Shown: positions 17,657-26,544, numbered from the stretch's first letter. The stretch is DNA of 64,000 nucleotides from Faecalibacterium sp. I4-1-79 (GCF_023347235.1 NZ_CP094467.1:1550001-1614000); one strand, 5' to 3'. Notes: generated by a model from the letters alone, not told the origin. Translations and numbers: made by a program.

Positions 17657-18136
17657 ATGGCATTTGTACTCTTCAATCTGGCGGCTGTGGCGGCACTGGT
17701 CGGCATCGACCAGCTGATCAAACTGTGGGCGGTGCAGGTTTTGCAGCCGGTAGGCGCTATGCCGCTCATCCCCCATGTGGTGGAGCTGCGGTTCGTGCTC
17801 AATCAGGGCATGGCCTTCAGCCTGCTCAGTGGCAAGCAGCTGTTCCTGATCATCGCCACAAGCGCGGCGCTGCTGGCGGTCGCCTACGGCCTGTTTTTCC
17901 GCAGCCGCGGCAAGCGTTTGCAGCAGGCAGCGCTGGTGCTGGTGCTGGGCGGCGGCATCGGCAACCTGATCGACCGTGTGCTCAACGGCGAGGTAGTGGA
18001 CTACATCAACCTGCTGTTCATGCGCTTTGCTGTGTTCAATTTTGCGGATATCTGTGTTTGCGTGGGCGTGGCACTGTGGGTGCTGGTGATCTTTCTGGAT
18101 GAGCTCCATGCCGATGATGTCGCCAAGGAGCAGTAA
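17657..18136 (+). CDS. lspA: lipoprotein signal peptidase (SPase II)
   Basis: LspA removes the signal peptide of diacylglyceryl-prolipoproteins in the membrane. The 159-residue protein has four membrane segments and the aspartyl dyad: one Asp in GGGIGNLIDRV (about residue 110) and one in FNFADI (about residue 130). The N-terminal VGIDQLIKLWAV motif is also typical. The start is the first ATG after the ileS terminator, with ACGAGG upstream. An RluA-type pseudouridine synthase follows after three bases, the frequent lspA-rluD pairing in Firmicutes. Nothing unusual. Confidence 0.95.
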   Translation: MAFVLFNLAAVAALVGIDQLIKLWAVQVLQPVGAMPLIPHVVELRFVLNQGMAFSLLSGKQLFLIIATSAALLAVAYGLFFRSRGKRLQQAALVLVLGGGIGNLIDRVLNGEVVDYINLLFMRFAVFNFADICVCVGVALWVLVIFLDELHADDVAKEQ

Positions 18137-18139
18137 ATC

Positions 18140-19072
18140 ATGGAACAGCGTGAATTTATCGTAGAGCAGGAGACTGCCGGGCAGCGCATCGACCGCTTTC
18201 TCAGCGGCGAGGACACCGGCCTGTCCCGCTCGGCGCTGCAAGCACTGGTGGCCGAGGGGCATGTGCAGTGCAACGGCAAAACCGTTGCCAAAAGCCTGAA
18301 GCTCAAGGCAGGGGACACCGTACTGCTGGAGATCCCGGACGCAAAGCCCATCGAGGCCGTGCCGCAGAATATCCCGCTGGACATCGTCTACGAGGACTCC
18401 CATCTGCTGGTGGTCAACAAGCCCAAGGGCATGGTGGTGCACCCCGCGCCCGGCAACCCGGACGGCACGCTGGTCAATGCCCTGCTGTGGCACTGCAAGG
18501 GCAGTCTTTCCGGTATTGGCGGCGAGATCCGCCCCGGCATCGTCCACCGCATTGATAAGGACACCAGCGGCCTGCTGGTGGTGGCAAAGGACGACGCCAC
18601 CCACATCGGGCTTTCCCAGCAGATGGCGGTGCACAGCGTAGAGCGCGCCTACCAGACGGTGGTCTACGGCGGCTTTACGCAGGACGAGGGCTTTGTGGAA
18701 GCAAACCTTGGCCGCAGCAAGACCGACCGCAAAAAAATGGCGGTCTACCCGGCCACCGAGCCCCACACCAAGTACGCCTACACCGGCTATAAGGTGCTGG
18801 AGCGGCTGGGCGAGTTCACCCTGCTGGAATGTCGCCTAAAGACCGGCCGCACCCATCAGATCCGCGTACACATGGCCTCCATCCACCATCCGGTGGCGGG
18901 AGATCCGGTGTACGGCCCTCACAACTGCATCACCAGCCTCCACGGTCAGTGCCTGCACGCCAAAACGCTGGGCTTTATCCACCCCATTACCGGGGAGCAG
19001 CTGCGGTTCGATTCCGAACTGCCGGACTACTTTACCCATTTTCTCGCAACTCTCAGGAGGAAAAACACATGA
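18140..19072 (+). CDS. RluA-family pseudouridine synthase (RluD type)
   Basis: A 310-residue enzyme that isomerises uridines in rRNA; the exact target is not decided by sequence alone. An N-terminal S4 RNA-binding domain (about 10-75) contains QRIDRFLSGEDTGLSRSALQALVAEG. The catalytic domain has the HRIDKDTSGLLVVAK motif with the nucleophilic Asp near residue 140, then GRTHQIRVHMA. The layout matches RluD. It follows lspA by three bases and overlaps the HAD gene by four (ATGA), so the three genes form one transcript. AGCAGTAAATC rather than a clean ribosome site precedes it, consistent with coupling. Confidence 0.9.
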   Translation: MEQREFIVEQETAGQRIDRFLSGEDTGLSRSALQALVAEGHVQCNGKTVAKSLKLKAGDTVLLEIPDAKPIEAVPQNIPLDIVYEDSHLLVVNKPKGMVVHPAPGNPDGTLVNALLWHCKGSLSGIGGEIRPGIVHRIDKDTSGLLVVAKDDATHIGLSQQMAVHSVERAYQTVVYGGFTQDEGFVEANLGRSKTDRKKMAVYPATEPHTKYAYTGYKVLERLGEFTLLECRLKTGRTHQIRVHMASIHHPVAGDPVYGPHNCITSLHGQCLHAKTLGFIHPITGEQLRFDSELPDYFTHFLATLRRKNT

Positions 19073-19896
19073 ACGATTCTCTGGCATCCACTCTGGTGCT
19101 CTGTGATCTGGATAACCTGCTGCTGGGCGAGGATGGCAATCTGACCCAAGTGGTGCGGGACGTTTTGCAGCTGTTCAGCAGCCGCGGCGGCAGACTGACT
19201 GTTTTTTCGCAGCGCTCTCCGCGTGCCGTGCGCTCCATTTTGGGCAGCGTGCGTCTGGCAGCGCCTGCGCTGGTGTGCGGCGGCACCATGGCTTACCACT
19301 ATGCCGATGGCAACCGGGTGCCCCTGTGCAGCTTTGCCCAGCAGCAGGAGCTTTTTGCCTGCCTGCCGGATACCCCTGGCGTGGGCGTTGCCGTGCAGAT
19401 GCAGGATGGCACCACCCGGGTGCTGCGCATGAGCAATGCGCTGGAGCGCCATCTGCGGCAGGAGTGGACCCCCTATCTGCTGGCAAACGCCGCTGATATC
19501 CACCCCGAGCAGGTGCTGCGGGTGCTGTTGTATCAGGACAGCAAGTCTGTGCCCCTGATCTCGCTGGCGGAAAAGGCCATTGGGGATCGTGTTGCCCTGC
19601 TGGGCGAACGTATCGCCCCGGACACCCTTGTCCTTACCCCTAAGCGCATCTCCGGCCGGGAAATGCTGGACACCGTCTGCACCATGGCGCAGGTGGGTGC
19701 AGAGCAGGTTCTGGTGCTGGCTGGCAGTCAGCCCATGCTGGAGCTGGTGCAGGCTGTAGAGCACAGCGCTGTTGCCGCCGATGCCCCGGCAGAGCTGCGC
19801 CTTGCCGCCAGGCAGATCACCCTGACGGATGCCGCCGGTGGCGCTGCCGTGGAGGTTTTGTACCGCATGGTGCGTGCTGCTGAAAAATCCGTGTAA
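19069..19896 (+). CDS. HAD-superfamily hydrolase, Cof-like (IIB)
   Basis: A 275-residue protein that looks like a Cof/type IIB HAD phosphatase: residues 8-18 (TLVLCDLDNLL) give the nucleophile block, with Asp-Leu-Asp in place of the usual D-x-D-G-T-L. A serine/threonine motif is at LTVFSQRSPRAV. The late lysine and GD motifs of the canonical family are weak: the C-terminal VLVLAGSQPMLELV lacks the usual GDGxND. It may therefore be a diverged or non-catalytic relative. AGGAGG lies at 19055-19060 and the start overlaps the preceding stop by ATGA. Substrate unknown. Confidence 0.65.
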   Translation: MNDSLASTLVLCDLDNLLLGEDGNLTQVVRDVLQLFSSRGGRLTVFSQRSPRAVRSILGSVRLAAPALVCGGTMAYHYADGNRVPLCSFAQQQELFACLPDTPGVGVAVQMQDGTTRVLRMSNALERHLRQEWTPYLLANAADIHPEQVLRVLLYQDSKSVPLISLAEKAIGDRVALLGERIAPDTLVLTPKRISGREMLDTVCTMAQVGAEQVLVLAGSQPMLELVQAVEHSAVAADAPAELRLAARQITLTDAAGGAAVEVLYRMVRAAEKSV

Positions 19897-19907
19897 AACT
19901 TATGCAA

Positions 19908-19945
19908 AGTCCTCTGTGAATTTTCCGCAGAGGGCTTTCTTTTTG
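19908..19945 (+). terminator. terminator after the lspA operon
   Basis: AGTCCTCTG (19908-19916) pairs with CAGAGGGCT (19928-19936) with one G-T pair, followed by a T-rich TTCTTTTT. Confidence 0.6.
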
Positions 19946-19977
19946 GCAAAAAATCAGGTAGAATGGGAGAAGAAACT

Positions 19978-20322
19978 ATGCCGGACAAAAAGCGCCGCGA
20001 AAGGCTGTTTCTGCTGCTGTGCCTTGCCGTCGCAGGGGCCTGCGCAGGGTTGGCATTTCGCTTCGCAGTGCCGTTGCGGTCGCAAAAGCCGCAGACACTG
20101 CCGGACACAAAGGAACTGGCAGCGTACACACAGGTGGAGCTGAACACAGCCGATGCGGATGCTTTGTGCACCCTGCCCGGTGTCGGCCCACGCAATGCTC
20201 AGGCTATACTGGACTACCGGGCGCAGTATGGCCCGTTTGCACAGGTGAAGGATGCCGCGCAGGTGCCGGGCATTACCCAAGCAATGGTGGATTCATGGGC
20301 AGGGCAGGCGTATGTCCGCTAG
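19978..20322 (+). CDS. ComEA-like helix-hairpin-helix protein
   Basis: A 114-residue protein with an N-terminal membrane anchor (about residues 8-30) and a C-terminal helix-hairpin-helix domain: VELNTADADALCTLPGVGPRNAQAILDYRAQYGPF. This is the arrangement of the DNA-uptake receptor ComEA, although the linker is short and comEC is not in this window. Two ATGs are possible; 19978 is preferred because GGGAGAAG lies seven bases before it, whereas 19963 precedes this element. It is followed by ppk1 after 53 bases. A role in DNA binding at the membrane is inferred, competence is not shown. Confidence 0.75.
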   Translation: MPDKKRRERLFLLLCLAVAGACAGLAFRFAVPLRSQKPQTLPDTKELAAYTQVELNTADADALCTLPGVGPRNAQAILDYRAQYGPFAQVKDAAQVPGITQAMVDSWAGQAYVR

Positions 20323-20375
20323 GGCGTAGCCCGCTTGCTGCCTTGGTCAAAGAGGAAATACGGAGATATATTGTT

Positions 20376-22769
20376 ATGAGTGACGAATCGATCTTTATCA
20401 ACCGCGAACTGAGCTGGCTGGATTTCAACCGCCGCGTTCTGGCGCTGGGCAAGGACAAGAACGTCCCGCTGGGCGAACGGATCAAGTTTCTGGCAATTTA
20501 CGGCTCCAATCTGGACGAGTTTTTCATGGTGCGCGTGGGCTCCTTGCAGGAGCGCGCAAACCTTGAGCAGAGCAAGACCAAAAAGGAAAAGCGGGAAAAC
20601 AAGACCAATATGACCGCCGCCGAGCAGCTGGCCGCCATTATGCCCAAAACGGCGCAGCTGCAAGAGGAATGCGATAAATTCTACGCAAAGGCGCTGGAAA
20701 ATCTGGCGGAGAACGGCTACCATAAGGTGGATTTCGACCACCTGACCAAGGAGGAAGAGCATCTCTGGAAAAAATACTTCCAGTCGGAGCTGTTCCCCAT
20801 CCTCAGCCCGCAGATCGTGGATAACCGCCATCCGTTTCCGTTTTTGCGCAATAAGGAGATCTATCTTGGTGTGCTTCTCAAGGAAAAGCATACGCAGGAG
20901 CAAAGTCTTGGCATCGTGCCTATCTCCAGCCAGATGGAGCGGATGCACTTTATCAAAAAGGACGGCGCTGTGCAGTTTGCACTCACCGAAGAGCTGGTGC
21001 TGCACTATGCGTCCAGCATCTTCGGCAAGGATTCTATTCAGGAAAAATGTCTGTTCCGGGTCACCCGCAACGCGGATATCGATGTAAAAGAGGGCATGAT
21101 GGATCACGATATTGATTATCGCGAGATCATGACCGAGCTGCTCCGACGCCGCCGCAAGCTGGCGGCTGTCCGTTTGCAGATCACCCCCGCCCCGGCACCG
21201 GAGGTGGAGCGGCTGCTGTGCAGCCGTCTGGAGCTGACCCGCAAGCGGGTGTTCTTGCAAAAGAGCCCGCTGGACCTGAGCTTCTTCTTCAAGCTTTCCG
21301 GCCGCATGGAGGCCGAGGGGCACCCGGCGCTGTTCTACACTCCCGCACGCCCCATGCTGCCGCCGCCGGATTATGATCTGGCCACTGAGGTGCAGAAGCA
21401 TGACGTGCTGCTCAGCTACCCGTACCAGTCCATCCGCCCCTTTATCGCCATGCTCAAAAAGGCCGCACAGGACCCGGACGTCATCTCTATCAAGATGACC
21501 CTCTACCGCATGGCGCGGGAGTCCCAGATCGTGCAGGCGCTGATGGAAGCAGCCGAAAACGGCAAGGAAGTGGTGGCGCTGGTAGAGCTGCGCGCCCGCT
21601 TTGACGAGCAGAACAACATCGACTGGTCCAAGCAGCTGGAAAGCGCCGGCTGCACCGTCATCTACGGCTTCGAGGATTATAAGGTGCACTCCAAGCTGAC
21701 CCTCATCACCCGCAAGGGCGCAGAGGGCTACTCCTATATCACCCAGATCGGTACCGGCAACTACAACGAAAAAACCAGCGAGCTGTATACCGATTATTCC
21801 TTCATCACCGCAGACGAGCGCATTGGTGAGGAAGCCTCCAAGGTGTTCCGCAATCTGGCCGTGCAGCAGCTCACTGAGGAAAGCGACAAGATGCTGGTGG
21901 CCCCACTGCGCTTCAAGAGCGTGCTGCTGGACGAGATGGATCACGTCATCGCTGCCGCCCGCATGGGTCGCCCGGCTTCCATGATCCTGAAAAATAACTC
22001 CATCAGCGACCGGGACATCATCCTGAAATTGCAGGAGGCCAGCTGCGCCGGGGTGCGCATTGATATGATCGTGCGCGGCATCTGCTGCGTGCGCGCAGAG
22101 GTGCCCGGCAAAACCGAGAACCTGCACATCCGCAGTCTGGTGGGACGGTATCTTGAGCATGGCCGTATTTACAGCTTCTTCGATGGCACCCATACCCGCA
22201 TTTATATTGCCTCCGGTGACTTCCTCACCCGCAATACCGAGTGCCGCGTGGAGGTGGGCGTCCGGGTGGAGGACCCCGTTCTGGTGCAAAAGCTCACCGA
22301 TATCCTTCAGCTGCAGCTGCGGGATAACGTCAACGCCCGGGTCATGGATGCCAGCGGCAGCTATCAGAAGGTAAAGCCCGCCGAGGGTGAGCCACTGGTC
22401 AACAGCCAGATGGGCATGTACGAGCTGCTGCGCAACGACTGGCAGCGCACCGAGCCGTGGAAGTGCACCACCCCTGCGCCTGAAGCAGAAAAACCGGCGG
22501 CAGTCTGTCAGGAAGTCACTGTGGAACAGCTGAAGCAGGAGCTACCCCATGTGTTCCAGCCTGCACCGGAAAAGGCCGAGAAGGCCGCCCCGGCGGCACA
22601 GCAGTCCGACCACTACGAGGCGCTGGAGCAGATGCTGAACAATAAGCCCCGCGCTGCGCAGCCCGCCCCCAAAGCTCCGGCTGCACCCCGCCCGGCTGTA
22701 AAGCCTGTTGTCATCGCACCCAAGAAAAAGAGCCTGCTGGAACGCATCGGGAGCTTTTTCCGGCGCTGA
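20376..22769 (+). CDS. ppk1: polyphosphate kinase 1
   Basis: PPK1 makes polyphosphate from ATP reversibly. The 797-residue protein shows the N-terminal INRELSWLDFNRRVL motif, the LDEFFMVRVG segment, and two phospholipase-D-like catalytic parts: KVHSKLTLI (the usual phospho-acceptor histidine region) and YLEHGRIYSF with IYIASGDFLTRN. The last ~90 residues are a Pro/Ala/Lys-rich extension ending in a basic KKKSLLERIGSFFRR, beyond the usual ~700-residue core. The start ATG at 20376 has CGGAGAT upstream. A strong terminator follows. It stands alone, away from the phosphate operon at 46 kb, so any Pho control is not visible. Confidence 0.95.
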   Translation: MSDESIFINRELSWLDFNRRVLALGKDKNVPLGERIKFLAIYGSNLDEFFMVRVGSLQERANLEQSKTKKEKRENKTNMTAAEQLAAIMPKTAQLQEECDKFYAKALENLAENGYHKVDFDHLTKEEEHLWKKYFQSELFPILSPQIVDNRHPFPFLRNKEIYLGVLLKEKHTQEQSLGIVPISSQMERMHFIKKDGAVQFALTEELVLHYASSIFGKDSIQEKCLFRVTRNADIDVKEGMMDHDIDYREIMTELLRRRRKLAAVRLQITPAPAPEVERLLCSRLELTRKRVFLQKSPLDLSFFFKLSGRMEAEGHPALFYTPARPMLPPPDYDLATEVQKHDVLLSYPYQSIRPFIAMLKKAAQDPDVISIKMTLYRMARESQIVQALMEAAENGKEVVALVELRARFDEQNNIDWSKQLESAGCTVIYGFEDYKVHSKLTLITRKGAEGYSYITQIGTGNYNEKTSELYTDYSFITADERIGEEASKVFRNLAVQQLTEESDKMLVAPLRFKSVLLDEMDHVIAAARMGRPASMILKNNSISDRDIILKLQEASCAGVRIDMIVRGICCVRAEVPGKTENLHIRSLVGRYLEHGRIYSFFDGTHTRIYIASGDFLTRNTECRVEVGVRVEDPVLVQKLTDILQLQLRDNVNARVMDASGSYQKVKPAEGEPLVNSQMGMYELLRNDWQRTEPWKCTTPAPEAEKPAAVCQEVTVEQLKQELPHVFQPAPEKAEKAAPAAQQSDHYEALEQMLNNKPRAAQPAPKAPAAPRPAVKPVVIAPKKKSLLERIGSFFRR

Positions 22770-22793
22770 TCTGTAAAATCATGTAAACCAAAA

Positions 22794-22838
22794 ACAGAGC
22801 TGCTGCGCAGAAATTTGTGCGGCGGCTCTGTTTTTTTG
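22794..22838 (+). terminator. terminator after ppk1
   Basis: A long stem with a few G-T pairs (22794-22807 with 22818-22831), followed by TTTTTTT. Confidence 0.85.
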
Positions 22839-22896
22839 TTTGTGTTCTCCTGCCTGCCGCTTGTGCATACACTTTTCAGGATAGGGGGGACAGCGT

Positions 22897-23427
22897 ATGC
22901 GGGCAAAACGGAGCGGACAGGCAGCAAAAATACGCAGACGGCGGTGGGGCGTTGTGGCGCTGGTGCTGGCAGGACTGGCACTCTGCCTGCTGGCTGCACT
23001 ACCGGTGCAGGCCGCGCGGAATACGAAAAAGTACTGTTTTCCGCTGGATACTGCGGTGTGGCGCATCTCGGATGCCTACGGCACGCGAACAGATCCCTTT
23101 ACCGGAAAGTCTGCACTTCATCAGGGCGTCGACCTTGCCTGTGCGGCGGGTACAGCGGTGCGGGCGGTGCAGGGCGGGGTAGTGACCGCAGCGGCATACA
23201 GCCCAAGCTACGGCAACCATCTGCGCATCCTGCACCCGGATGGCTGCGAGACCCGCTATGCGCACCTGCAATACCTCTACGTACGCCCGGGAGAGGTGGT
23301 ACAGGCCGGGCAGACGCTGGGCACAGTGGGGCAGACAGGGCGCGCCACCGGTGCGCACCTGCATCTGGAGCTGTGGCGGCAGGGCACTGCCTGCGACCCC
23401 GCCGCCCTGCTGGAGAATGCCCCATGA
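22897..23427 (+). CDS. M23 (LytM) metallopeptidase, SpoIVFA/SpoIIQ-like position
   Basis: A 176-residue protein with a basic N-terminus, one membrane segment (about 17-38) ending near an AQA-like site, and an extracytoplasmic M23 domain. Zinc ligands are visible: HQGVD (about residues 69-73) and HLHLE (about 152-156), with a further His in RYAHL. Unlike Bacillus SpoIVFA, whose LytM domain is degenerate, this one keeps the catalytic residues. The ATG follows a GGGGGG run. It overlaps the next gene, an M50 protease, by ATGA. That arrangement and the radical SAM genes downstream recall spoIVFA-spoIVFB; a separate role in cell-wall cutting is equally possible. Confidence 0.8.
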   Translation: MRAKRSGQAAKIRRRRWGVVALVLAGLALCLLAALPVQAARNTKKYCFPLDTAVWRISDAYGTRTDPFTGKSALHQGVDLACAAGTAVRAVQGGVVTAAAYSPSYGNHLRILHPDGCETRYAHLQYLYVRPGEVVQAGQTLGTVGQTGRATGAHLHLELWRQGTACDPAALLENAP

Positions 23428-23933
23428 ACCGGGTACGGGCCGGGAAGCTTATATTCCGGGACCCTGTGCTGCTGTGCGGCGTGGTATATCTGCTGCTCTA
23501 CTTTGATGCCAGCGGCTTTCTGCGTCTGGGGCTGCTGGCGGCTATTCTGCACGAGCTGGGGCACATTTTTGTCTACTGCATCCAGCAAAGGCATCTGCCG
23601 GTCATCGAGGTGACCATGACCGGCTTTTGTATGCACACAGCAGGGGAGAGGCTTTCCCCGCGCCAGTGGCTCGTGCTTGCCGCCGCCGGGCCTGCGGTCA
23701 ATTTTTTGCTTGCCGGGGTGTGGGCACTGCGCCTTTCACAGACCACTACCATCCGCGGCAGCGCGTTCTGGGCGGCGAATCTGCTGACGGGGCTGTTCAA
23801 TCTGCTGCCGGTGCCGCCGCTGGACGGTGCACAGATGGCAGCGTGTGCAGGGGCGCTGTGGCAGCAAAAACACGGAAAGTATGCACAAACCGCTGGAAAC
23901 GATTGCAAAACCGGCACATTTGGGGTAAAATAA
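23424..23933 (+). CDS. M50 site-2-type membrane metalloprotease, SpoIVFB-like
   Basis: A 169-residue multi-pass membrane protein. The zinc motif HELGH lies near residue 43 within a membrane segment (LLAAILHELGHIFVYC), and the second motif NLLPVPPLDG near residue 130 supplies the Asp ligand. An AAAGPAVNFLLAG segment lies between them. This is the pattern of SpoIVFB-type intramembrane proteases, but the protein lacks the C-terminal CBS domain of the Bacillus enzyme and is much shorter. The start overlaps the M23 gene by four bases. The pair resembles spoIVFAB, yet the substrate, pro-sigma-K in Bacillus, is unknown here. Confidence 0.82.
   Translation: MNRVRAGKLIFRDPVLLCGVVYLLLYFDASGFLRLGLLAAILHELGHIFVYCIQQRHLPVIEVTMTGFCMHTAGERLSPRQWLVLAAAGPAVNFLLAGVWALRLSQTTTIRGSAFWAANLLTGLFNLLPVPPLDGAQMAACAGALWQQKHGKYAQTAGNDCKTGTFGVK
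23903..23931 (+). promoter_or_regulatory. promoter of the radical SAM gene pair
   Basis: TTGCAA (23903-23908), a 17-base spacer and TAAAAT (23926-23931), placed over the last codons of the M50 gene. Confidence 0.7.
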
Positions 23934-23970
23934 AAAGAACGCAAAAAACGGATTGTTTATGGAGGACCCG

Positions 23971-25830
23971 ATGTTTGATCCCAAACTGAAAGAAGCGCTG
24001 GGACGGGTGCAGAAGCCCGGCCGCTATACCGGCGGCGAGCCCGGCAGTATCTATAAAGAAAAGGACAAGGTGGATGTGCGCTTTGCCTTCTGCTTCCCGG
24101 ATACCTACGAGGTGGGAATGTCCTTTCTGGGCGAAAAGATCCTGTACGAGCTGCTCAACAGCCACGAAAACTGGTGGTGTGAGCGCGCCTTTATGCCTTG
24201 GCTGGATATGAAGGCCGAGATGGAGCGCCTGCAGCTGCCGCTGTATACCATGGAGAGCAAAGACCCCCTCACGGCCTTTGATGCTGTGGGCTTTACCTTG
24301 CAGTACGAGCTTTCCTACACCAATATCCTTGCCATGCTGGACTTGGCAGGCATCCCGTTCTACTCCAAAGACCGTGATGACCGCTGGCCGCTGATCGTAG
24401 CGGGCGGCCCCTGCGCCTGCAATGCGGAGCCTATTGCGGATTTCTTTGATGTCATCCAGCTGGGTGAGGGCGAAAACCAGCTGCCCGCCATCTGCGCCGA
24501 GATCGAAAAGGCCAAAAAAGAGGGCATCTCCAAAAAGCAGCTGCTGCTCAACATTGCAAAGATCCCGGGCGTGTACATCCCGGCTTTCTACGATGTCACC
24601 TACCACGAGGACGGCAGAGTAAAGGCTATCACCCCCAACGAGCCGGGCATCCCCGCACGCATCACGAAGGCCATCATCAAGGATCTGAACCAGTTTGCCC
24701 CGCCCACCAACTTTGTGGTGCCCATGGTAGGTGCTATTCAGGATCGCGCCAGCATCGAGGTGCTGCGCGGCTGCGTGCGCGGCTGCCGGTTCTGTCAGGC
24801 GGGCTTCTTGTACCGCCCCATGCGCCAGCGCGATGCCAGTTTGCTGAACAAGGCAGCACAGGATCTGTGTGCCAACACCGGCTACGAGGAACTGAGCCTT
24901 TCCAGCCTTTCCACCTCTGACCACGGTCAGCTGGAAGAACTGCTGGACGATCTGAACGAGTGGGCACCCAAGGAGCACGTCAGCCTGTCGCTGCCCTCCC
25001 TGCGCGTGGACAACTTCTCTCAGAGCCTCATTGAAAAAACCACCAAGGTGCGCAAGAGCGGCCTGACCTTTGCTGCCGAGGCCGGTACCCAGCGCCTGCG
25101 CAATGTCATCAACAAAAACGTCACTTGGGACGAGATCGAAAAGACCTGTACCATCGCCTTTAACGCAGGCTATACCTCGGTCAAGCTCTACTTCATGATG
25201 GGTCTGCCCACCGAGACCATGGAGGATATCGAAGGCATTGCCGAGACTGCCCAGAAGGTGGTAGACCTCTACTATAAAAACACGAACCATGCCAAGGGAC
25301 GCGGCGTGCAGGTGACTATCAGCTGTGCCTGCTTTGTGCCCAAGCCCCACACCCCCTTCCAGTTCGTGCCCATGGATACCGCCGAGACCCTGCAGGCCAA
25401 GCAGAAGCACCTGCTGGAAAGCGTGCACAGCCGCAAGATCAAGGTGAACTACCACGACAGCACCACCAGCTTCCTTGAGGGTGTGTTCGCCAAGGGCGAC
25501 CGCCGCCTTGCCCCGGTCATCGTGGAGGCTTATAAGCGTGGCTGCTACTTCGATGGCTGGGAAGAGTGCTTCAAGTACGATACATGGATGCAGACCTTTG
25601 CGGATCTGGGCATCGACCCCGCCTTCTACTGCCAGCGCCCCATCGCACTGGACGAGGTGACCCCGTGGTCTCACATGGACTACGGCATCACCCACGAGTA
25701 TCTGGTGCGGGAGTACAACAAGGCTCTGGCCGCCCAGACCACCCCGCCCTGCAACCGTGCCTGCAACGCCTGCGGCGCGAACCATCTGTTAGGAGGTCCC
25801 TGCTTTGATTACAGTCAGAATCTCGTTTGA
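23971..25830 (+). CDS. radical SAM protein, TIGR03960 family
   Basis: A 619-residue protein of the B12-binding-type radical SAM group known as TIGR03960. The N-terminal half contains FCFPDTYEVGMSFLG and IVAGGPCACNAEPIADFFD, the cobalamin-binding-like fold. The CxxxCxxC cluster motif is in RGCVRGCRFCQAG near residue 270. The later part has AEAGTQRLRNVINKN and MMGLPTET. The C-terminal CNRACNACGAN adds cysteines. The function is unknown. It is fused to, or followed by, a DUF2344 partner in many clostridia and here overlaps it by 26 bases. The ATG at 23971 is chosen because GGAGG (23961-23965) is five bases before it. Confidence 0.85.
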   Translation: MFDPKLKEALGRVQKPGRYTGGEPGSIYKEKDKVDVRFAFCFPDTYEVGMSFLGEKILYELLNSHENWWCERAFMPWLDMKAEMERLQLPLYTMESKDPLTAFDAVGFTLQYELSYTNILAMLDLAGIPFYSKDRDDRWPLIVAGGPCACNAEPIADFFDVIQLGEGENQLPAICAEIEKAKKEGISKKQLLLNIAKIPGVYIPAFYDVTYHEDGRVKAITPNEPGIPARITKAIIKDLNQFAPPTNFVVPMVGAIQDRASIEVLRGCVRGCRFCQAGFLYRPMRQRDASLLNKAAQDLCANTGYEELSLSSLSTSDHGQLEELLDDLNEWAPKEHVSLSLPSLRVDNFSQSLIEKTTKVRKSGLTFAAEAGTQRLRNVINKNVTWDEIEKTCTIAFNAGYTSVKLYFMMGLPTETMEDIEGIAETAQKVVDLYYKNTNHAKGRGVQVTISCACFVPKPHTPFQFVPMDTAETLQAKQKHLLESVHSRKIKVNYHDSTTSFLEGVFAKGDRRLAPVIVEAYKRGCYFDGWEECFKYDTWMQTFADLGIDPAFYCQRPIALDEVTPWSHMDYGITHEYLVREYNKALAAQTTPPCNRACNACGANHLLGGPCFDYSQNLV

Positions 25831-26449
25831 AAAGAAAAATGAAGCCTCCTATATCTCCCTGCTGGATCTGCAGCGGGTGATGCAGCGGGTGCTCAAGCGC
25901 AGCGGTCTGCCGGTGTGGCATACGCTTGGCTTTAACCCCCATATCTACATGACCTTTGCCTGCCCGCTCTCGCTGGGACAGGAGAGCGAGTGCGAGTGCG
26001 TGGACGTTAAGACCGAGGCCGAAGCTCCGGATTTTGCCCAGTGGCAAACTGCGCTCAACGCCATTATGCCCGCCGGTATCCACGTTACCCGTGTGGCTCC
26101 GGTGGAGATGAAGGCGGACAGCATCGCCTTTGCCTGCTACCGCATCAGCTACCCGGCGGCTGCCGCTGCGGTGCTGGAGCAGTATAACGCGCTGGAGACA
26201 GCCCCTGTGGAAAAGCACAGCAAGCGCGGCAAAAAGATCGTGAACCTTAAAGAGCATATCCCGCAGCTTAGCTATACTGTATTGGGGGACACCGTGCAAC
26301 TGGAACTTTGCCTGCCCGCTGCGCAGGAACTGAACCTGAACCCCTCGCTGCTTACCGGTTTTCTGGAAGAAAAGTTCGGCCTGCCCGCCGCAAGTGCCAA
26401 CATTCTGCGCACCAAGTTTTTGACGGCAGACCGGCAGCTGTTTGTCTAA
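25805..26449 (+). CDS. DUF2344 (TIGR03936) radical SAM-associated protein, TTG start
   Basis: A 214-residue protein of the TIGR03936/DUF2344 family, whose members accompany TIGR03960 radical SAM proteins; the function is unknown. The N-terminus IRISFEKK-like segment and YISLLDLQRVMQRVLKRSGLP, followed by GFNPHIYMTFACPLSLG, match the family. The reading begins with TTG at 25805, with AGGAGG at 25792-25797 within the preceding gene. The overlap of 26 bases suggests tight coupling. rplS follows downstream from a separate promoter, as in the common clostridial order near ribosomal protein genes. Confidence 0.82.
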   Translation: MITVRISFEKKNEASYISLLDLQRVMQRVLKRSGLPVWHTLGFNPHIYMTFACPLSLGQESECECVDVKTEAEAPDFAQWQTALNAIMPAGIHVTRVAPVEMKADSIAFACYRISYPAAAAAVLEQYNALETAPVEKHSKRGKKIVNLKEHIPQLSYTVLGDTVQLELCLPAAQELNLNPSLLTGFLEEKFGLPAASANILRTKFLTADRQLFV

Positions 26450-26514
26450 AGCTGCGCAAAAGTCCGTCTATCAGGCAAAACAGAAAATTTTTGCAAGATT
26501 TTTCGCTAAATTGC

Positions 26515-26543
26515 TTGCATTCAAGCCGGTTTTGTGCTATCCT
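26515..26543 (+). promoter_or_regulatory. promoter of rplS
   Basis: TTGCAT (26515-26520), a 17-base spacer and TATCCT (26538-26543), directly before the structured leader. Confidence 0.7.
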
Positions 26544-26544
26544 A

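Noticed and set aside
13876-17802. A 1308-codon open frame on the minus strand opposite divIVA and ileS
   Set aside because: It mirrors well-conserved genes with clear motifs. In GC-rich coding sequence the complementary frame stays open because stop codons are rare; it has no ribosome site and low-complexity His/Leu/Val composition.
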